Shown here one piece after another: positions 1-8,021 of a DNA stretch of 12,399 nucleotides; within the stretch, counting starts at the first letter, position 1; each line of letters begins with the position of its first letter. The position numbers and the translations under genes are program-made. Source of the DNA: Thermus sp. JCM 17653. Lineage in GTDB: Bacteria > Deinococcota > Deinococci > Deinococcales > Thermaceae. The stretch is taken from NCBI GenBank assembly GCA_001311585.1, contig BBBN01000021.1:1-12399 (forward strand), read 5' to 3'. The notes beneath the pieces are model-generated. The model saw only the letters and a program-made list of their open reading frames with translations. It was not told where the DNA came from and made no database searches.

Positions 1-1099
1 CCCACATCGAGGGGCAGGCGGTAGGCCCCGTTTAGGAGGAACTCGGGGGCGGAGAAGTCGCTTCCCGGGTGGCGGGGGCGCGGGTGCTCCCCGCTTTCCG
101 TTCCCGAGACCTCCACCCCGCTCCACCGGGCGAGCGAGGAGGTTCCTCGCCCCAAGGCCCAGGGCCCACTCCCTCCCGTCCACCGCCACGCCCACATCGG
201 CCCGGAGGCCGTAGCCCCCTCCTCCCGCCCCCTGTCCCAGGCTTCCTTCCAAGAAGCTCGGGTAGCTCAGGAAGTAGCGGTAGCTGTAGCTGGCCCCGCT
301 CACCTGGCCGTTTGGGTCAAAGGTGGGGCGGGCCTGGGCGCTGGCCTCGGCGTAGAGCAGGCCGTAAAACCCTTCGCCCCTCGCCCCCACGTAGACCTTC
401 CCAGACCCGGCACCTCGGCAAGAGGCGCGGCGAAGCCCAGGGCCAGGCTGATCCCGGCGCCGTAGCTACCGCTGGCCTCGAGGAAGCAGGGGGAAGGGTC
501 CTGGCCCTTGCAGGAATCCAGGGTCCCGCTTGCCAGGGCCTGGGCCAGGGCAGGGCTCGGGCTCACCCTCACCCCCTGGGCCCCGGCGAAGGCCCCGAAC
601 CTCAGGTAGGTGCCGGGTCCCAGCTCCAGGGCGATGGGCAGAAGGGGCTCCGGGACGAGGGCCCGGGGCTTCCCCGGGTCGTTCCCCGCTTGGAAGGAGG
701 GAAGGAGGGAGTTCCCCGAGCCGTCGGTGATGGAGATCCCGTTGGCGCTCACCCGGAAGACCACCTCGTCGGGGCTTCGGGCGGGGTTGAGGAGGAAGCT
801 GTCCAGGTGGGCGGCTTGGTCGTAGAAGCTCAGGAGGTCAAACCGGGTGCGGAAGGCCTGGGGGTCGGTGAAGTAGGCGAAGGGGCTGGTTTCCGGGAAA
901 AAGGGGAGAAACCGGAGGAGGCCCACCGGTATCTGGAACCCTTCCTTATCCCAGCCTCCCGGGAAGGCGGCGTAGGCGGGGTTGGCCCAGGCCTGGGAGG
1001 GTCCCGGAAGGAGGACGCCCCCCATGCCCAGGCCCCGCGCCCCTGGGCCAGCCCCAGGACCGAAAGCCCCATGGCCAAAAGAACGAGGGCTCGCTTCAT
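1..1099 (-). CDS. Outer-membrane beta-barrel protein, FadL/TraF/PorV-like (3' end outside window, frameshifted)
   Basis: The start is ATG at 1099. It encodes a typical signal peptide (MKRALVLLAMGLSVLGLAQ), followed by a Gly-rich segment, RGLGMGG, then QAWANPAYAAFPGG. This resembles the mature N-terminus of FadL/TraF/PorV-type barrels (LGMGG...ANPA). The rest alternates Gly/Ala, aromatic and polar residues in short stretches, as in beta strands; two cysteines lie near residue 200. About 367 residues lie in the window and the C-terminus is beyond position 1. The frame must shift near 1041 and near 402 (one G lost from the coding strand each time), and by a net two bases somewhere around 105-135, before a good frame (GSDFSAPEFLLNGAYRLPL) resumes. 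It is divergent from the beta-oxidation operon with a 119-bp gap, so a role in hydrocarbon or fatty-acid uptake is possible but only inferred. The long open frame on the opposite strand is a composition artefact. Confidence 0.65.
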
Positions 1100-1108
1100 A
1101 GGGCCTGC

Positions 1109-1114
1109 AGTTTA
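1109..1114 (-). promoter_or_regulatory. Extended -10 element of the outer-membrane protein gene; near-leaderless start
   Basis: On the minus strand the sequence reads TGG-TAAACT, an extended -10 (TGn plus hexamer), with a weak TTGAGG 15 bp upstream. Transcription would begin about 3 nt before the ATG at 1099, and no Shine-Dalgarno sequence is visible. Leaderless mRNAs are common in Thermus, so this arrangement is plausible. The same hexamer, TAAACT, serves the opposing fad promoter. Confidence 0.45.
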
Positions 1115-1143
1115 CCAGGATTTCTTCCCCCTCAAGCTTTTGC

Positions 1144-1164
1144 GGGGGCCTGAAGGCCACCCCC
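1144..1164. repeat. GC-rich inverted repeat between divergent promoters
   Basis: The sequence GGGGGCC-TGAA-GGCC-A-CCCCC forms a near-perfect inverted repeat ending 1 bp before the -35 box of the fad promoter. It lies outside both predicted transcripts, so it would act as DNA (a protein site) if it acts at all. In 70% GC sequence such repeats can arise by chance. Confidence 0.3.
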
Positions 1165-1165
1165 T

Positions 1166-1194
1166 TTGACAGGCGGCCCTTGGCGGCGTAAACT
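1166..1194 (+). promoter_or_regulatory. Promoter of the fadN-fadA-fadE operon
   Basis: A perfect -35 box TTGACA (1166-1171), a 17-bp spacer and a -10 box TAAACT (1189-1194) form the clearest sigma-70-type promoter in the window. Transcription would start near 1201, giving an 18-nt leader that carries the GGAGG ribosome binding site of fadN at 1209-1213. Confidence 0.75.
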
Positions 1195-1209
1195 TTGACT
1201 CAGTATAAG
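1193..1209. promoter_or_regulatory. 17-bp dyad, candidate repressor operator on the fad promoter
   Basis: The sequence CTTTGACTCAGTATAAG is a pseudo-palindrome of the form CTTnnACTnAGTnnAAG, with 12 of 16 paired positions symmetric. It covers the end of the -10 box, the predicted start site and the start of the ribosome binding site. A bound protein there would block initiation. TetR-family repressors such as FadR are known to control fatty-acid degradation in T. thermophilus; I have not compared this dyad with their published operators. Confidence 0.45.
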
Positions 1210-1218
1210 GAGGTGGCC

Positions 1219-3506
1219 ATGATCAAGAAGGTAGGCGTGGTGGGCGCGGGGACCATGGGAAGCGGGATCGCCGCCCTGGTGGCCAGCGCCGGGATCCCGG
1301 TGGTGCTCTTGGACATCCCCGGGAAGGAGGACCGCAACGAATACGCCAAGCGCGGCCTGGAGCGGGCGCTAAAGGCCAGGCCCGCGGCCTTCATGGACCC
1401 CGAGCGGGCCCGCTACGTGGAGATCGGCAACACCGAGGACGACCTGGAAAAGCTCAGGGACTGCGACTGGGTGGTGGAGGCCATCGTTGAGAAGCCCGAG
1501 CCCAAGCAGGCCCTCTACGCCCGCCTCGAGGGCCTCCTCAAACCCACGGCCATCGTCAGCTCCAACACGAGCGGCATCCCTATGAAGATTCTCCTGGAGG
1601 GGCGCTCCGAGGCTTCCGTCGGCGCTTCCTCGGGACGCACTTCTTCAACCGCCCCGCTACCTTCACCTCTTGGAGCTCATCCCCACCCCGGAGACCGACC
1701 CCAAGGTCCTGGAGCGATCCGCCGCTTCGGGGAGCGCATTTTGGGCAAGGGGACCGTCCTCGCCAAGGACTCCCCCGCTTCATCGCCAACCGCCTCGGGG
1801 TCTACGGGATGGTGCAGGCGGTGCGCCTCATGGAGAAGCACGGCCTCACCCTTGACGAGGTGGACGCCCTCACCGGGCCCCTCCTCGGCCGCCCCAACTC
1901 CGCCACCTTCCGCACCGCCGACCTCACGGGGCTGGACGTGCTCAAGCTCGTGACCGAGGAGCTCGCCCAGGCCACGGGGGAGGACTTCGCCCTCCCCGGG
2001 TGGGTCCACCGGCTCGTGGAGGAGGGCCGCCTCGGGGAGAAGGCGGGGGCCGGGTTCTACAAGCGGGCGAACGGGGAGATCTACACCCTGGACTACCGGA
2101 CCTTGGAGTACGTTCCCCGGGCCAAGCTGGACCTCCCCGAGCTTCGCGCCCTCCGGGACCTCCCCTTGAGGGAGCGCCTTTCCCGGGTGCTGGACCTCCC
2201 CGGCAAGTACGGGGCCTTCCTCCGGGAGCTCTTCGCCAAGACCGCCCACTACACCCTGGAGAAGGCCCCGGAGATCGCCTACGACCTCGTCTCCGTGGAC
2301 CAGGCCCTGGAGTGGGGCTTCGGCTGGGAGGAGGGGCCCTTTAAGAACATGGACGCCGTGGGGCTTTCCCGGGTGGAGGCCCTTTTCGCCGAGCACGGCC
2401 TGGAGGCTCCCGAGCTCCTCAAGAAGGCCCAGGGCGCTTTCTACAAGGACGGGACCTATCTGGGCTTTGACGGGGCTTACCACCCCTTGCCCAAGCGGGA
2501 GGGCGTCATCTCCCTAAAGGCTCTCAAGTCCGAGGGCAAGACCCTGCTTGAGGGCAAGGAGGCGGCCCTTTTGGACCTCGGGGACGGGGTGGCCCTTTTG
2601 GAGTTCCGCACCAAGATGAACGCCATCGGGGAGGGGGTCATCCGCATGCTCCAGAAGAGCCTGGAGTTCGTGGAGGAGAAAGGCTACCTGGGCCTCGTCA
2701 TCGGCAACGAGGACCCCAGGGCCTTCTCCGCCGGGGCCAACCTGGCCCTCATCCTCTCCCTGGCCCAGGAGGGGGACTGGGACGAGCTCGCCCTGGCGGT
2801 GCGCCAGTTCCAGAAGGCCTCCATGTCCCTCCGCTATAGCCCCTTCCCCGTGGTGGTGGCGCCCTTTGGCCTGACCTTGGGGGGCGGGGCGGAGTTCACC
2901 CTCCACGCCGACCGGGTCCAGGCCCACGCCGAGCTCTACATGGGCCTGGTGGAGGCCGGGGTGGGGCTTCTGCCCGCAGGGGGCGGCACTAAGGAGATGC
3001 TCTTCCGCTTCACCCAGGAGCTTGCCCCCTACGAGGAGGCCGACCCCTTTGAGGCGGTGAAGCGGGCCTTCCAGCTCATCGCCATGGCCAAGACCTCCAC
3101 CAGCGCCCTCGAGGCCCGCAAAATGGGCTTCCTCCGGGACGGTGACGGGATCAGCATGAACCGCGACTTCCTCATCGCCGACGCCAAGAGGCGGGTTCTG
3201 GAGCTCGCCCCCGACTACCGCCCGCCCCTGCCGCCGAGGGTCCGGGTCTTGGGGAGCGAGGCTTTGGGCAACCTCCGCTACGCCGTCTGGTCCTTCCGGG
3301 AGGCGGGGGAGATCACGGACCACGATATGCGGATCGGCCTGGAGATCGCCTATGTCCTCTCCGGCGGGGAAGGCCCGGCGCGGGAGGTTTCCGAGTGGGA
3401 CCTTCTGGACCTGGAGCGGGAGGCCTTCTTGAAGCTCCTCGGCACCCGGAAGACCCAGGAGCGCATCGCCTACACCCTGAAGACGGGGAAGCCGCTTAGG
3501 AACTAG
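1219..3506 (+). CDS. fadN: FadN-type 3-hydroxyacyl-CoA dehydrogenase / enoyl-CoA hydratase fusion (four frameshifts)
   Basis: This bifunctional beta-oxidation enzyme hydrates 2-enoyl-CoA and oxidises the resulting 3-hydroxyacyl-CoA with NAD+. The start at 1219 is set by GGAGG at 1209-1213. The dehydrogenase comes first: Rossmann motif VGAGTMGSG (residues 8-16), then, after frame repair, SNTSG with Ser118, His141 in THFFNP, Glu153 and Asn192 in GFIANR. The crotonase domain follows at the C-terminus, with FSAGAN (oxyanion hole), a Glu in GGGAEF and a Glu in GLVEAGVG at the two catalytic positions. This order is that of Bacillus FadN and opposite to E. coli FadB. Repaired length is 763 aa, close to FadN. 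Single bases are missing near 1613, 1650, 1716 and 1777, all within 170 bp spanning the catalytic residues; reading is clean from 1809 on. It is followed after 10 bp by the thiolase gene. Confidence 0.88.
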
Positions 3507-3516
3507 GGGGGAAAAG

Positions 3517-4708
3517 ATGCGGGAAGCGGTCATCGTGAGCGCGGTACGGAGCCCCGTGGCCCGGGGCAAGAAGGACGGGGCCTTGGCCACCCTCCACCCC
3601 GTGGACCTCTCCGCCCAGGTGATGCGGGCGGCGGTGGAGCGGGTGGGCCTGGACCCCAAGGAGCTTGAGGACGTCCTCTGGGGGTGCGCCATGCCCGAGG
3701 CGGCCCAGGGGCTGAACATCGCCCGCCTGGCCCTCCTCCGGGCGGGCTTTCCCGTGGAGGTGGCGGGAGCCACCGTCAACCGCTTCTGCTCCAGCGGCCT
3801 CCAGACCATCGCCATGGCCGCCCAGGCGGTGATGACGGGGATGGCGGACGCCGTCTTGGCGGGCGGGGTGGAGATGATGAGCCAGGTGCCCATGTCGGGC
3901 TTCCACACCCGGCTTCACCCCGACCTCACCCCCACGGAGTGGAGCCCTGAGACCTACTCCACCTACATCGGCATGGGCTTCACCGCCGAAAGGGTGGCGG
4001 AGCGCTTCGGCATAAGCCGCGAGGACCAGGACAGGTGGGCCCTCCGTAGCCACCAGAAGGCGGCCCAGGCCTGGGCGGAGGGGCGCTTCCCTGAAGTGGT
4101 CCCCATCCGGGTGCCCAAGGTGACCTACCGAGGGACCAAGAAGGAGGTGGAGGAGGTCGTCTTTGATCGGGACGAGACGGTCCGCCCCGACACCAGCCTC
4201 GAGGCCCTGGCCAAGCTCCGCCCCGCCTTCAAGAAGGGGGGCACCGTCACCGCCGGCAACGCCAGCCCCTACTCCGACGGGGCGGCGGCGGTGGTGGTCA
4301 TGAGCCGGGAGAAGGCGGAGCCTTGGGCCTCAAGCCCCTCGCCCGCTTCCTGAGCTTCGCCGTGGCCGGGGTGGAGCCCGACATCATGGGCGTGGGCCCG
4401 GTAAAGGCGGTGCCCAAGGCGCTGAAGCGGGCGGGGCTCACCCTGGACCAGATCGCCCTCATCGAGTTCAACGAGGCCTTCGCCGCCCAGGTCCTGGCGG
4501 TGATGCGGGCCCTGGAGATGCCCGAGGAGAAAACCAACGTCAACGGCGGGGCCATCGCCCTGGGCCACCCCTTGGGAGCCACGGGGGCCAAGCTCACCGC
4601 CCAGCTCCTGAGCGAGCTTGCCGGCGGGGCGGGGGGTACGGCTTGGTGACCATGTGCATCGGCGGCGGCATGGGGGCCGCGGGCGTGTTCGAGGTGTACC
4701 CGGCCTAA
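3517..4708 (+). CDS. fadA: Acetyl-CoA C-acyltransferase (3-ketoacyl-CoA thiolase), two frameshifts
   Basis: The enzyme cleaves 3-ketoacyl-CoA with CoA to give acetyl-CoA and a shortened acyl-CoA, the last step of each beta-oxidation round. Thiolase signatures are all present: nucleophile Cys91 in [30 protein letters not shown], His351 in GHPLGATGA, and the acid/base Cys381 in [11 protein letters not shown]. The start at 3517 follows a GGGGGGAAAAG ribosome binding site, 10 bp after fadN. Two single bases are missing. One is a G near 4320, in ...EKAE-ALGLK. The other is a C near 4622, without which an in-frame TGA would remove the second catalytic cysteine. Repaired length is 397 aa, normal for the family. 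The stop is 10 bp before fadE. Confidence 0.9.
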
Positions 4709-4718
4709 GGAGGAGAGC

Positions 4719-6451
4719 ATGACCGAGGAAAAGAAGCTTTGGCAAAAAGGCGGCGGCTGGCTTCTTGAGGTCCCGGAGCGGGTCTACACCCCCGAGGACT
4801 TTGACGAGAGCGTCAAGGAGATCGCCCGCACCACCCGCACCTTCGTGGAGCGGGAGGTGCTTCCCCTCCTGGAGCGCATGGAGCACGGGGAGCTTGAGCT
4901 CAACGTGCCCCTCATGAAGAAGGCGGGGGAGCTCGGGCTTCTGGCCATTGAGATCCCCGAGGAGTACGGCGGCCTGGACCTGCCCAAGGTGATCTCCACC
5001 GTGGTGGCGGAGGAGCTTTCCGGCACCGGGGGCTTCTCCGTCACCTACGGGGCCCACACCTCCATCGGCACCCTGCCCCTGGTCTACTTCGGCACCGAGG
5101 AGCAGAAGCGCAAATACCTCCCCAAGCTCGCCAGCGGCGAGTGGATCGCCGCCTACTGCCTCACGGAGCCGGGCTCGGGCTCGGACGCCCTGGCCGCCAA
5201 GACCCGGGCCACCCTCTCCGAAGACGGCAAGCACTACGTCCTGAACGGGGTCAAGCAGTGGATCTCCAACGCCGGCTTTGCCCAGCTCTTCACCGTCTTC
5301 GCCAAGGTGGACGGGGAGCACTTCACCGCCTTCCTGGTGGAGCGGGGCACCCCCGGCCTCTCCTTCGGCCCCGAGGAGAAGAAGATGGGCATCAAGGCCT
5401 CCAGCACCCGCCAGGTGATCCTGGAGGACGTGAAGGTGCCCGTGGAGAACGTCCTCGGGGAGGTGGGCAAGGGGCACAAGATCGCCTTCAACGTCCTCAA
5501 CGTGGGCCGCTACAAGCTGGGGGCGGGGGCCGTGGGGGGGGCCAAGAGGGCCTTGGAGCTTTCCGCCCAGTACGCCAACCAGAGGGTGCAGTTCGGCCGC
5601 CCCATCGGCCGCTTCGGCCTCATCCAGCAGAAGCTCGGCGAGATGGCGAGCCGCATCTACGCCGCCGAGAGCGCCGTCTACCGCACCGTGGGCCTCATCG
5701 ACGAGGCCCTTTCCGGCAAAAAGGGCGCCGAGGCGGTGATGGCGGGCATCGAGGAGTACGCCGTGGAGGCCAGCATCATCAAGGTGCTGGGCTCCGAGGT
5801 CCTGGACTACGTGGTGGACGAGGGGGTGCAGATCCACGGGGGCTACGGCTACTCCCAGGAGTACCCCATTGAGCGGGCCTACCGCGACGCCCGCATCAAC
5901 GCATCTTTGAGGGGACCAACGAGATCAACCGCCTCCTCATCCCGGGCATGCTCCTCCGCCGGGCCCTGAAGGGGCAGCTTCCCCTCTTCCAGGCGGCCAT
6001 GAAGCTCCAGAAGGAGCTTTTGGAGCCGAGCTTTGAGGAGCCCGAGGACCTCGAGCTCCACCAGGTCCAAAACCTCAAGAAGCTCGCCCTCATGGTGGCG
6101 GGCCTCGCTGCCCAGAAGTACGGGCAGGGAGTGGAGGAGGAGCAGGAGGTGCTGGGGGCGGTGGCCGACATCCTCATCGACGCCTACGCTGCGGAAAGCG
6201 CCCTCCTTCGGGCCAGGCGGCTTGGCGGGCTTCCCGAGGTCCTGGCCCGCATCTACCTGGCCCAGGCCCTGGACCGGGCCCAGGGGGGGGCGCTTTCCGT
6301 GCTGCCCCGCCTCGTGGAAGGGGACGAGGCCCGGGTGGTCTACTCCGCCGCCCGCAGGCTCACCAAGCGCGAGCCCGTGGACCTGGTGGCCCTAAGGCGC
6401 CAGGCGGCGGAGGCGGTGCTGGAAGCGGGGGGCTACCCCATACCTCGCTGA
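4719..6451 (+). CDS. fadE: Acyl-CoA dehydrogenase, FadE type with C-terminal extension (one frameshift)
   Basis: This flavoenzyme introduces the 2,3 double bond into acyl-CoA and passes electrons to ETF. Domain order is as expected: helical N-domain (about residues 25-140), the beta domain with [10 protein letters not shown] and [12 protein letters not shown], then the helical C-domain with RVQFGRPI and [20 protein letters not shown]. The catalytic base is Glu398 in [10 protein letters not shown]. That motif is split by loss of one C near 5900; the frame resumes immediately and runs to TGA at 6449-6451. The repaired protein is 577 aa, about 160 to 180 residues longer than short- and medium-chain enzymes, with an extra helical C-terminal domain as in Bacillus FadE and VLCAD. 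This suggests long-chain substrates. The ATG at 4719 follows AGGAGAG at 4708-4714. It is the last gene of the fad operon. Confidence 0.9.
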
Positions 6452-6456
6452 TCCCA

Positions 6457-6485
6457 CCCCATGCTGGCCCAAGGCCAGCATGGGG
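6457..6485 (+). terminator. Perfect 13-bp hairpin downstream of fadE
   Basis: CCCCATGCTGGCC and GGCCAGCATGGGG pair perfectly around a CAA loop, starting 5 bp after the fadE stop codon. No T-tract follows. It is best read as the 3' end of the fad operon transcript, acting as a terminator or as a stabilising stem, and it could act on the opposite strand as well. Confidence 0.65.
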
Positions 6486-6510
6486 ACCCTGGTAAAGGAG
6501 GCCCACAGAA

Positions 6511-6540
6511 CCTTGGCGTGAGCGAAAGCTCACGCCAAAG
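6511..6540 (-). terminator. 11-bp GNRA/UUUC hairpin downstream of cysS
   Basis: TTGGCGTGAGC and GCTCACGCCAA pair around a four-base loop (GAAA on plus, TTTC on minus), with one mismatch and one further pair outside. It lies 2 bp beyond the cysS stop codon, so it probably ends the cysS transcript. No T-run follows on the minus strand. Confidence 0.6.
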
Positions 6541-6542
6541 GA

Positions 6543-7984
6543 TCATAAAAGTTCCAGGCGCCACCTGGGGCCCTCCTTGGTGTCCTCCACCACCACCCCC
6601 AGGGCCTTCAGCCTCTCCCGGATGAGGTCGCTCTTGGCGTAGTCCTTGGCCCGCCGCGCCTCTTCCCTAAGCTCCAGGAGGAGGGCGATGAGCCCCTCCA
6701 AAAGGGGCTCCGAGACCCTTTCCTCCAGGACCCTCTCGGGGAAGAGGCCCAGGATGCCTTCCCCCAGGGTGCGGAAGGCCGCCTCGGCCCGGGCGAGGCT
6801 TTCCGCCTTGGCCTCGGGGAGGAGGCGGTTTAGCTCGGGGAGGAAGGTGAAGAGGGCGGCGATGGCTCGGGGGTGGAGAGGTCGTCCTCTATGGCTTCCA
6901 TGAAGGCCTTTTCCAGGGCGTCCAGGGCCCTTTCCAGCTCGGGGGTGGTGCCGGGGGGGGCGGCCTTCTTGCGCTCCCGCACCTCCCGGTAGGCGTGGAG
7001 GAGGCGGCCATACCCCTTTTTGGCGCCCTCCAGCCCCTCCCAGGTGAAGTCCATGGGGCTCCGGTAGTGGGTCTGGAGGAGGTAGAAGCGGAGGGCCATG
7101 GGCTCGTGGGCCTTGAGGAGGTCGTGGAGGAGGACCAGATTGCCCGTGCTCTTGGCCATCTTCTCCCCCTCCAGGAGGACGTGGTTGTGGTGCATCCAGT
7201 GGCGGGCGAAGCGGAAGCCGCCGCCTCCGCCTGGGCGATCTCGCACTCGTGGTGGGGGAACTGGAGGTCAATCCCTCCGGCGTGGAGGTCAAACCCCTCC
7301 CCCAGGTACTTGAGGCTCATGGCCGTGCACTCGATGTGCCAGCCGGGGTAGCCCTCCCCCCAGGGGCTTCTCCAGCGCATGATGTGCCCGGGCTCGGCGG
7401 CCTTCCAGAGGGCGAAGTCCAGGGGGTCTTCCTTTTCCTCCCGCACCTCCACCCGGGCGCCCGCCCTGAGCTCCTCCAGGCGTTCCCGGATAGCTTTCCG
7501 TATTCCGGGAAAGAGCGCACCCGGAAGTAGACGCTCCCCTTGCGCTGGTAGGCGTGGCCCCGGGCGAGGAGCTTTTCCGTGAGCTCCAGCATCTCCGGGA
7601 TGTGGCCGCTGGCCCTGGGAGCGATGGAGGGCCGGAGGACGTTCAGGGCCTGGATGGCGTCAAAGTAGCTCCAGGTGTACTTCTCGGCCACCTCCATGGG
7701 CTCCAAACGCTCCAGCTTGGCCCGCCGCACGATCTTGTCCTTGCCCTCGTCGGCGTCGTCGGTGAGGTGGCCCACGTCGGTGATGTTGGAGACAAAGCGG
7801 ACCTTGTACCCCTTGTGGAGGAAGTAGCGCCTTAGGACGTCGTAGACCACGGGCCCACGGGCGTGGCCCAGGTGGGGGTCGGCGTAGACCGTGGGGCCGC
7901 AGACGTAGATGCCACGTGCCCGGGCACCGCCGGCTCAAAGGGCACCTTGCGCCGCGCCAGGGTGTCGTAGATGACCAGGCCCAT
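6543..7984 (-). CDS. cysS: Cysteinyl-tRNA synthetase (four frameshifts)
   Basis: This class I synthetase charges tRNA-Cys in the cytoplasm. Reading leftwards from ATG at 7984, the protein begins [18 protein letters not shown]. After frame repair it continues with [17 protein letters not shown]: zinc ligand Cys29 and the HIGH-box variant HLGH. Then come [12 protein letters not shown] (second zinc Cys), [13 protein letters not shown] (zinc His and Glu), EKMAKSTGN (KMSKS variant with Ala) and a C-terminal helical domain ending WRLELL. Single bases are missing near 7913, 7487, 7218 and 6870, each in a short G or C run. Repaired length is 481 aa, normal for CysRS. As the gene is essential, these breaks are almost certainly sequence errors. 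It is divergent from hsp33 and convergent with fadE. Confidence 0.92.
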
Positions 7985-7990
7985 ATGGGC
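7979..7990. repeat. 12-bp perfect palindrome over the cysS start codon
   Basis: GCCCATATGGGC is a perfect palindrome. It contains the cysS ATG on the minus strand (7984-7982) and an ATG at 7985-7987 on the plus strand. It borders the predicted cysS transcription start and could be an operator, or simply follow from the leaderless ATGGGC start. Confidence 0.4.
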
Positions 7991-7991
7991 G

Positions 7992-7997
7992 ATTATA
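7992..7997 (-). promoter_or_regulatory. -10 box of cysS, leaderless start
   Basis: The minus strand reads TATAAT, a perfect consensus, 7 nt upstream of the ATG at 7984. Transcription would therefore begin at or next to the start codon. There is no room for a ribosome binding site and no convincing -35 box. Confidence 0.55.
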
Positions 7998-8007
7998 GGG
8001 CCCGTGG

Positions 8008-8013
8008 CATAAT
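8008..8013 (+). promoter_or_regulatory. -10 box of hsp33, leaderless start
   Basis: TGG-CATAAT is an extended -10 element 8 nt upstream of the hsp33 ATG at 8022, again implying a transcript with almost no leader. Its upstream region coincides with the cysS start, so the two promoters share the same 37 bp. Confidence 0.5.
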
Positions 8014-8021
8014 GGCGGGGT

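Noticed and set aside
69..1169. Long open frame on the plus strand opposite the outer-membrane protein
   Set aside because: Pro/Arg/Gly-rich low-complexity translation with no domain; the minus strand has a signal peptide and barrel-like sequence.
1195..1218. TTG at 1195 as the fadN start
   Set aside because: It would lie at or before the predicted transcription start and lacks a ribosome binding site; ATG 1219 has GGAGG and starts the Rossmann fold correctly.
1677..3908. Long open frames antisense to fadN and fadA
   Set aside because: Mirror frames of high-GC coding sequence, rich in Gly, His and Leu, with no recognisable motif or ribosome binding site.
4620..4651. A thiolase truncated by an in-frame TGA
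   Set aside because: One extra C near 4622 restores the family's C-terminal [11 protein letters not shown] motif and a normal stop, matching the deletion pattern elsewhere.
4269..5837. A 522-codon open frame antisense to fadA and fadE
   Set aside because: It overlaps two clearly recognised enzymes for its whole length, and its translation is repetitive His/Leu/Gly; a GC artefact.
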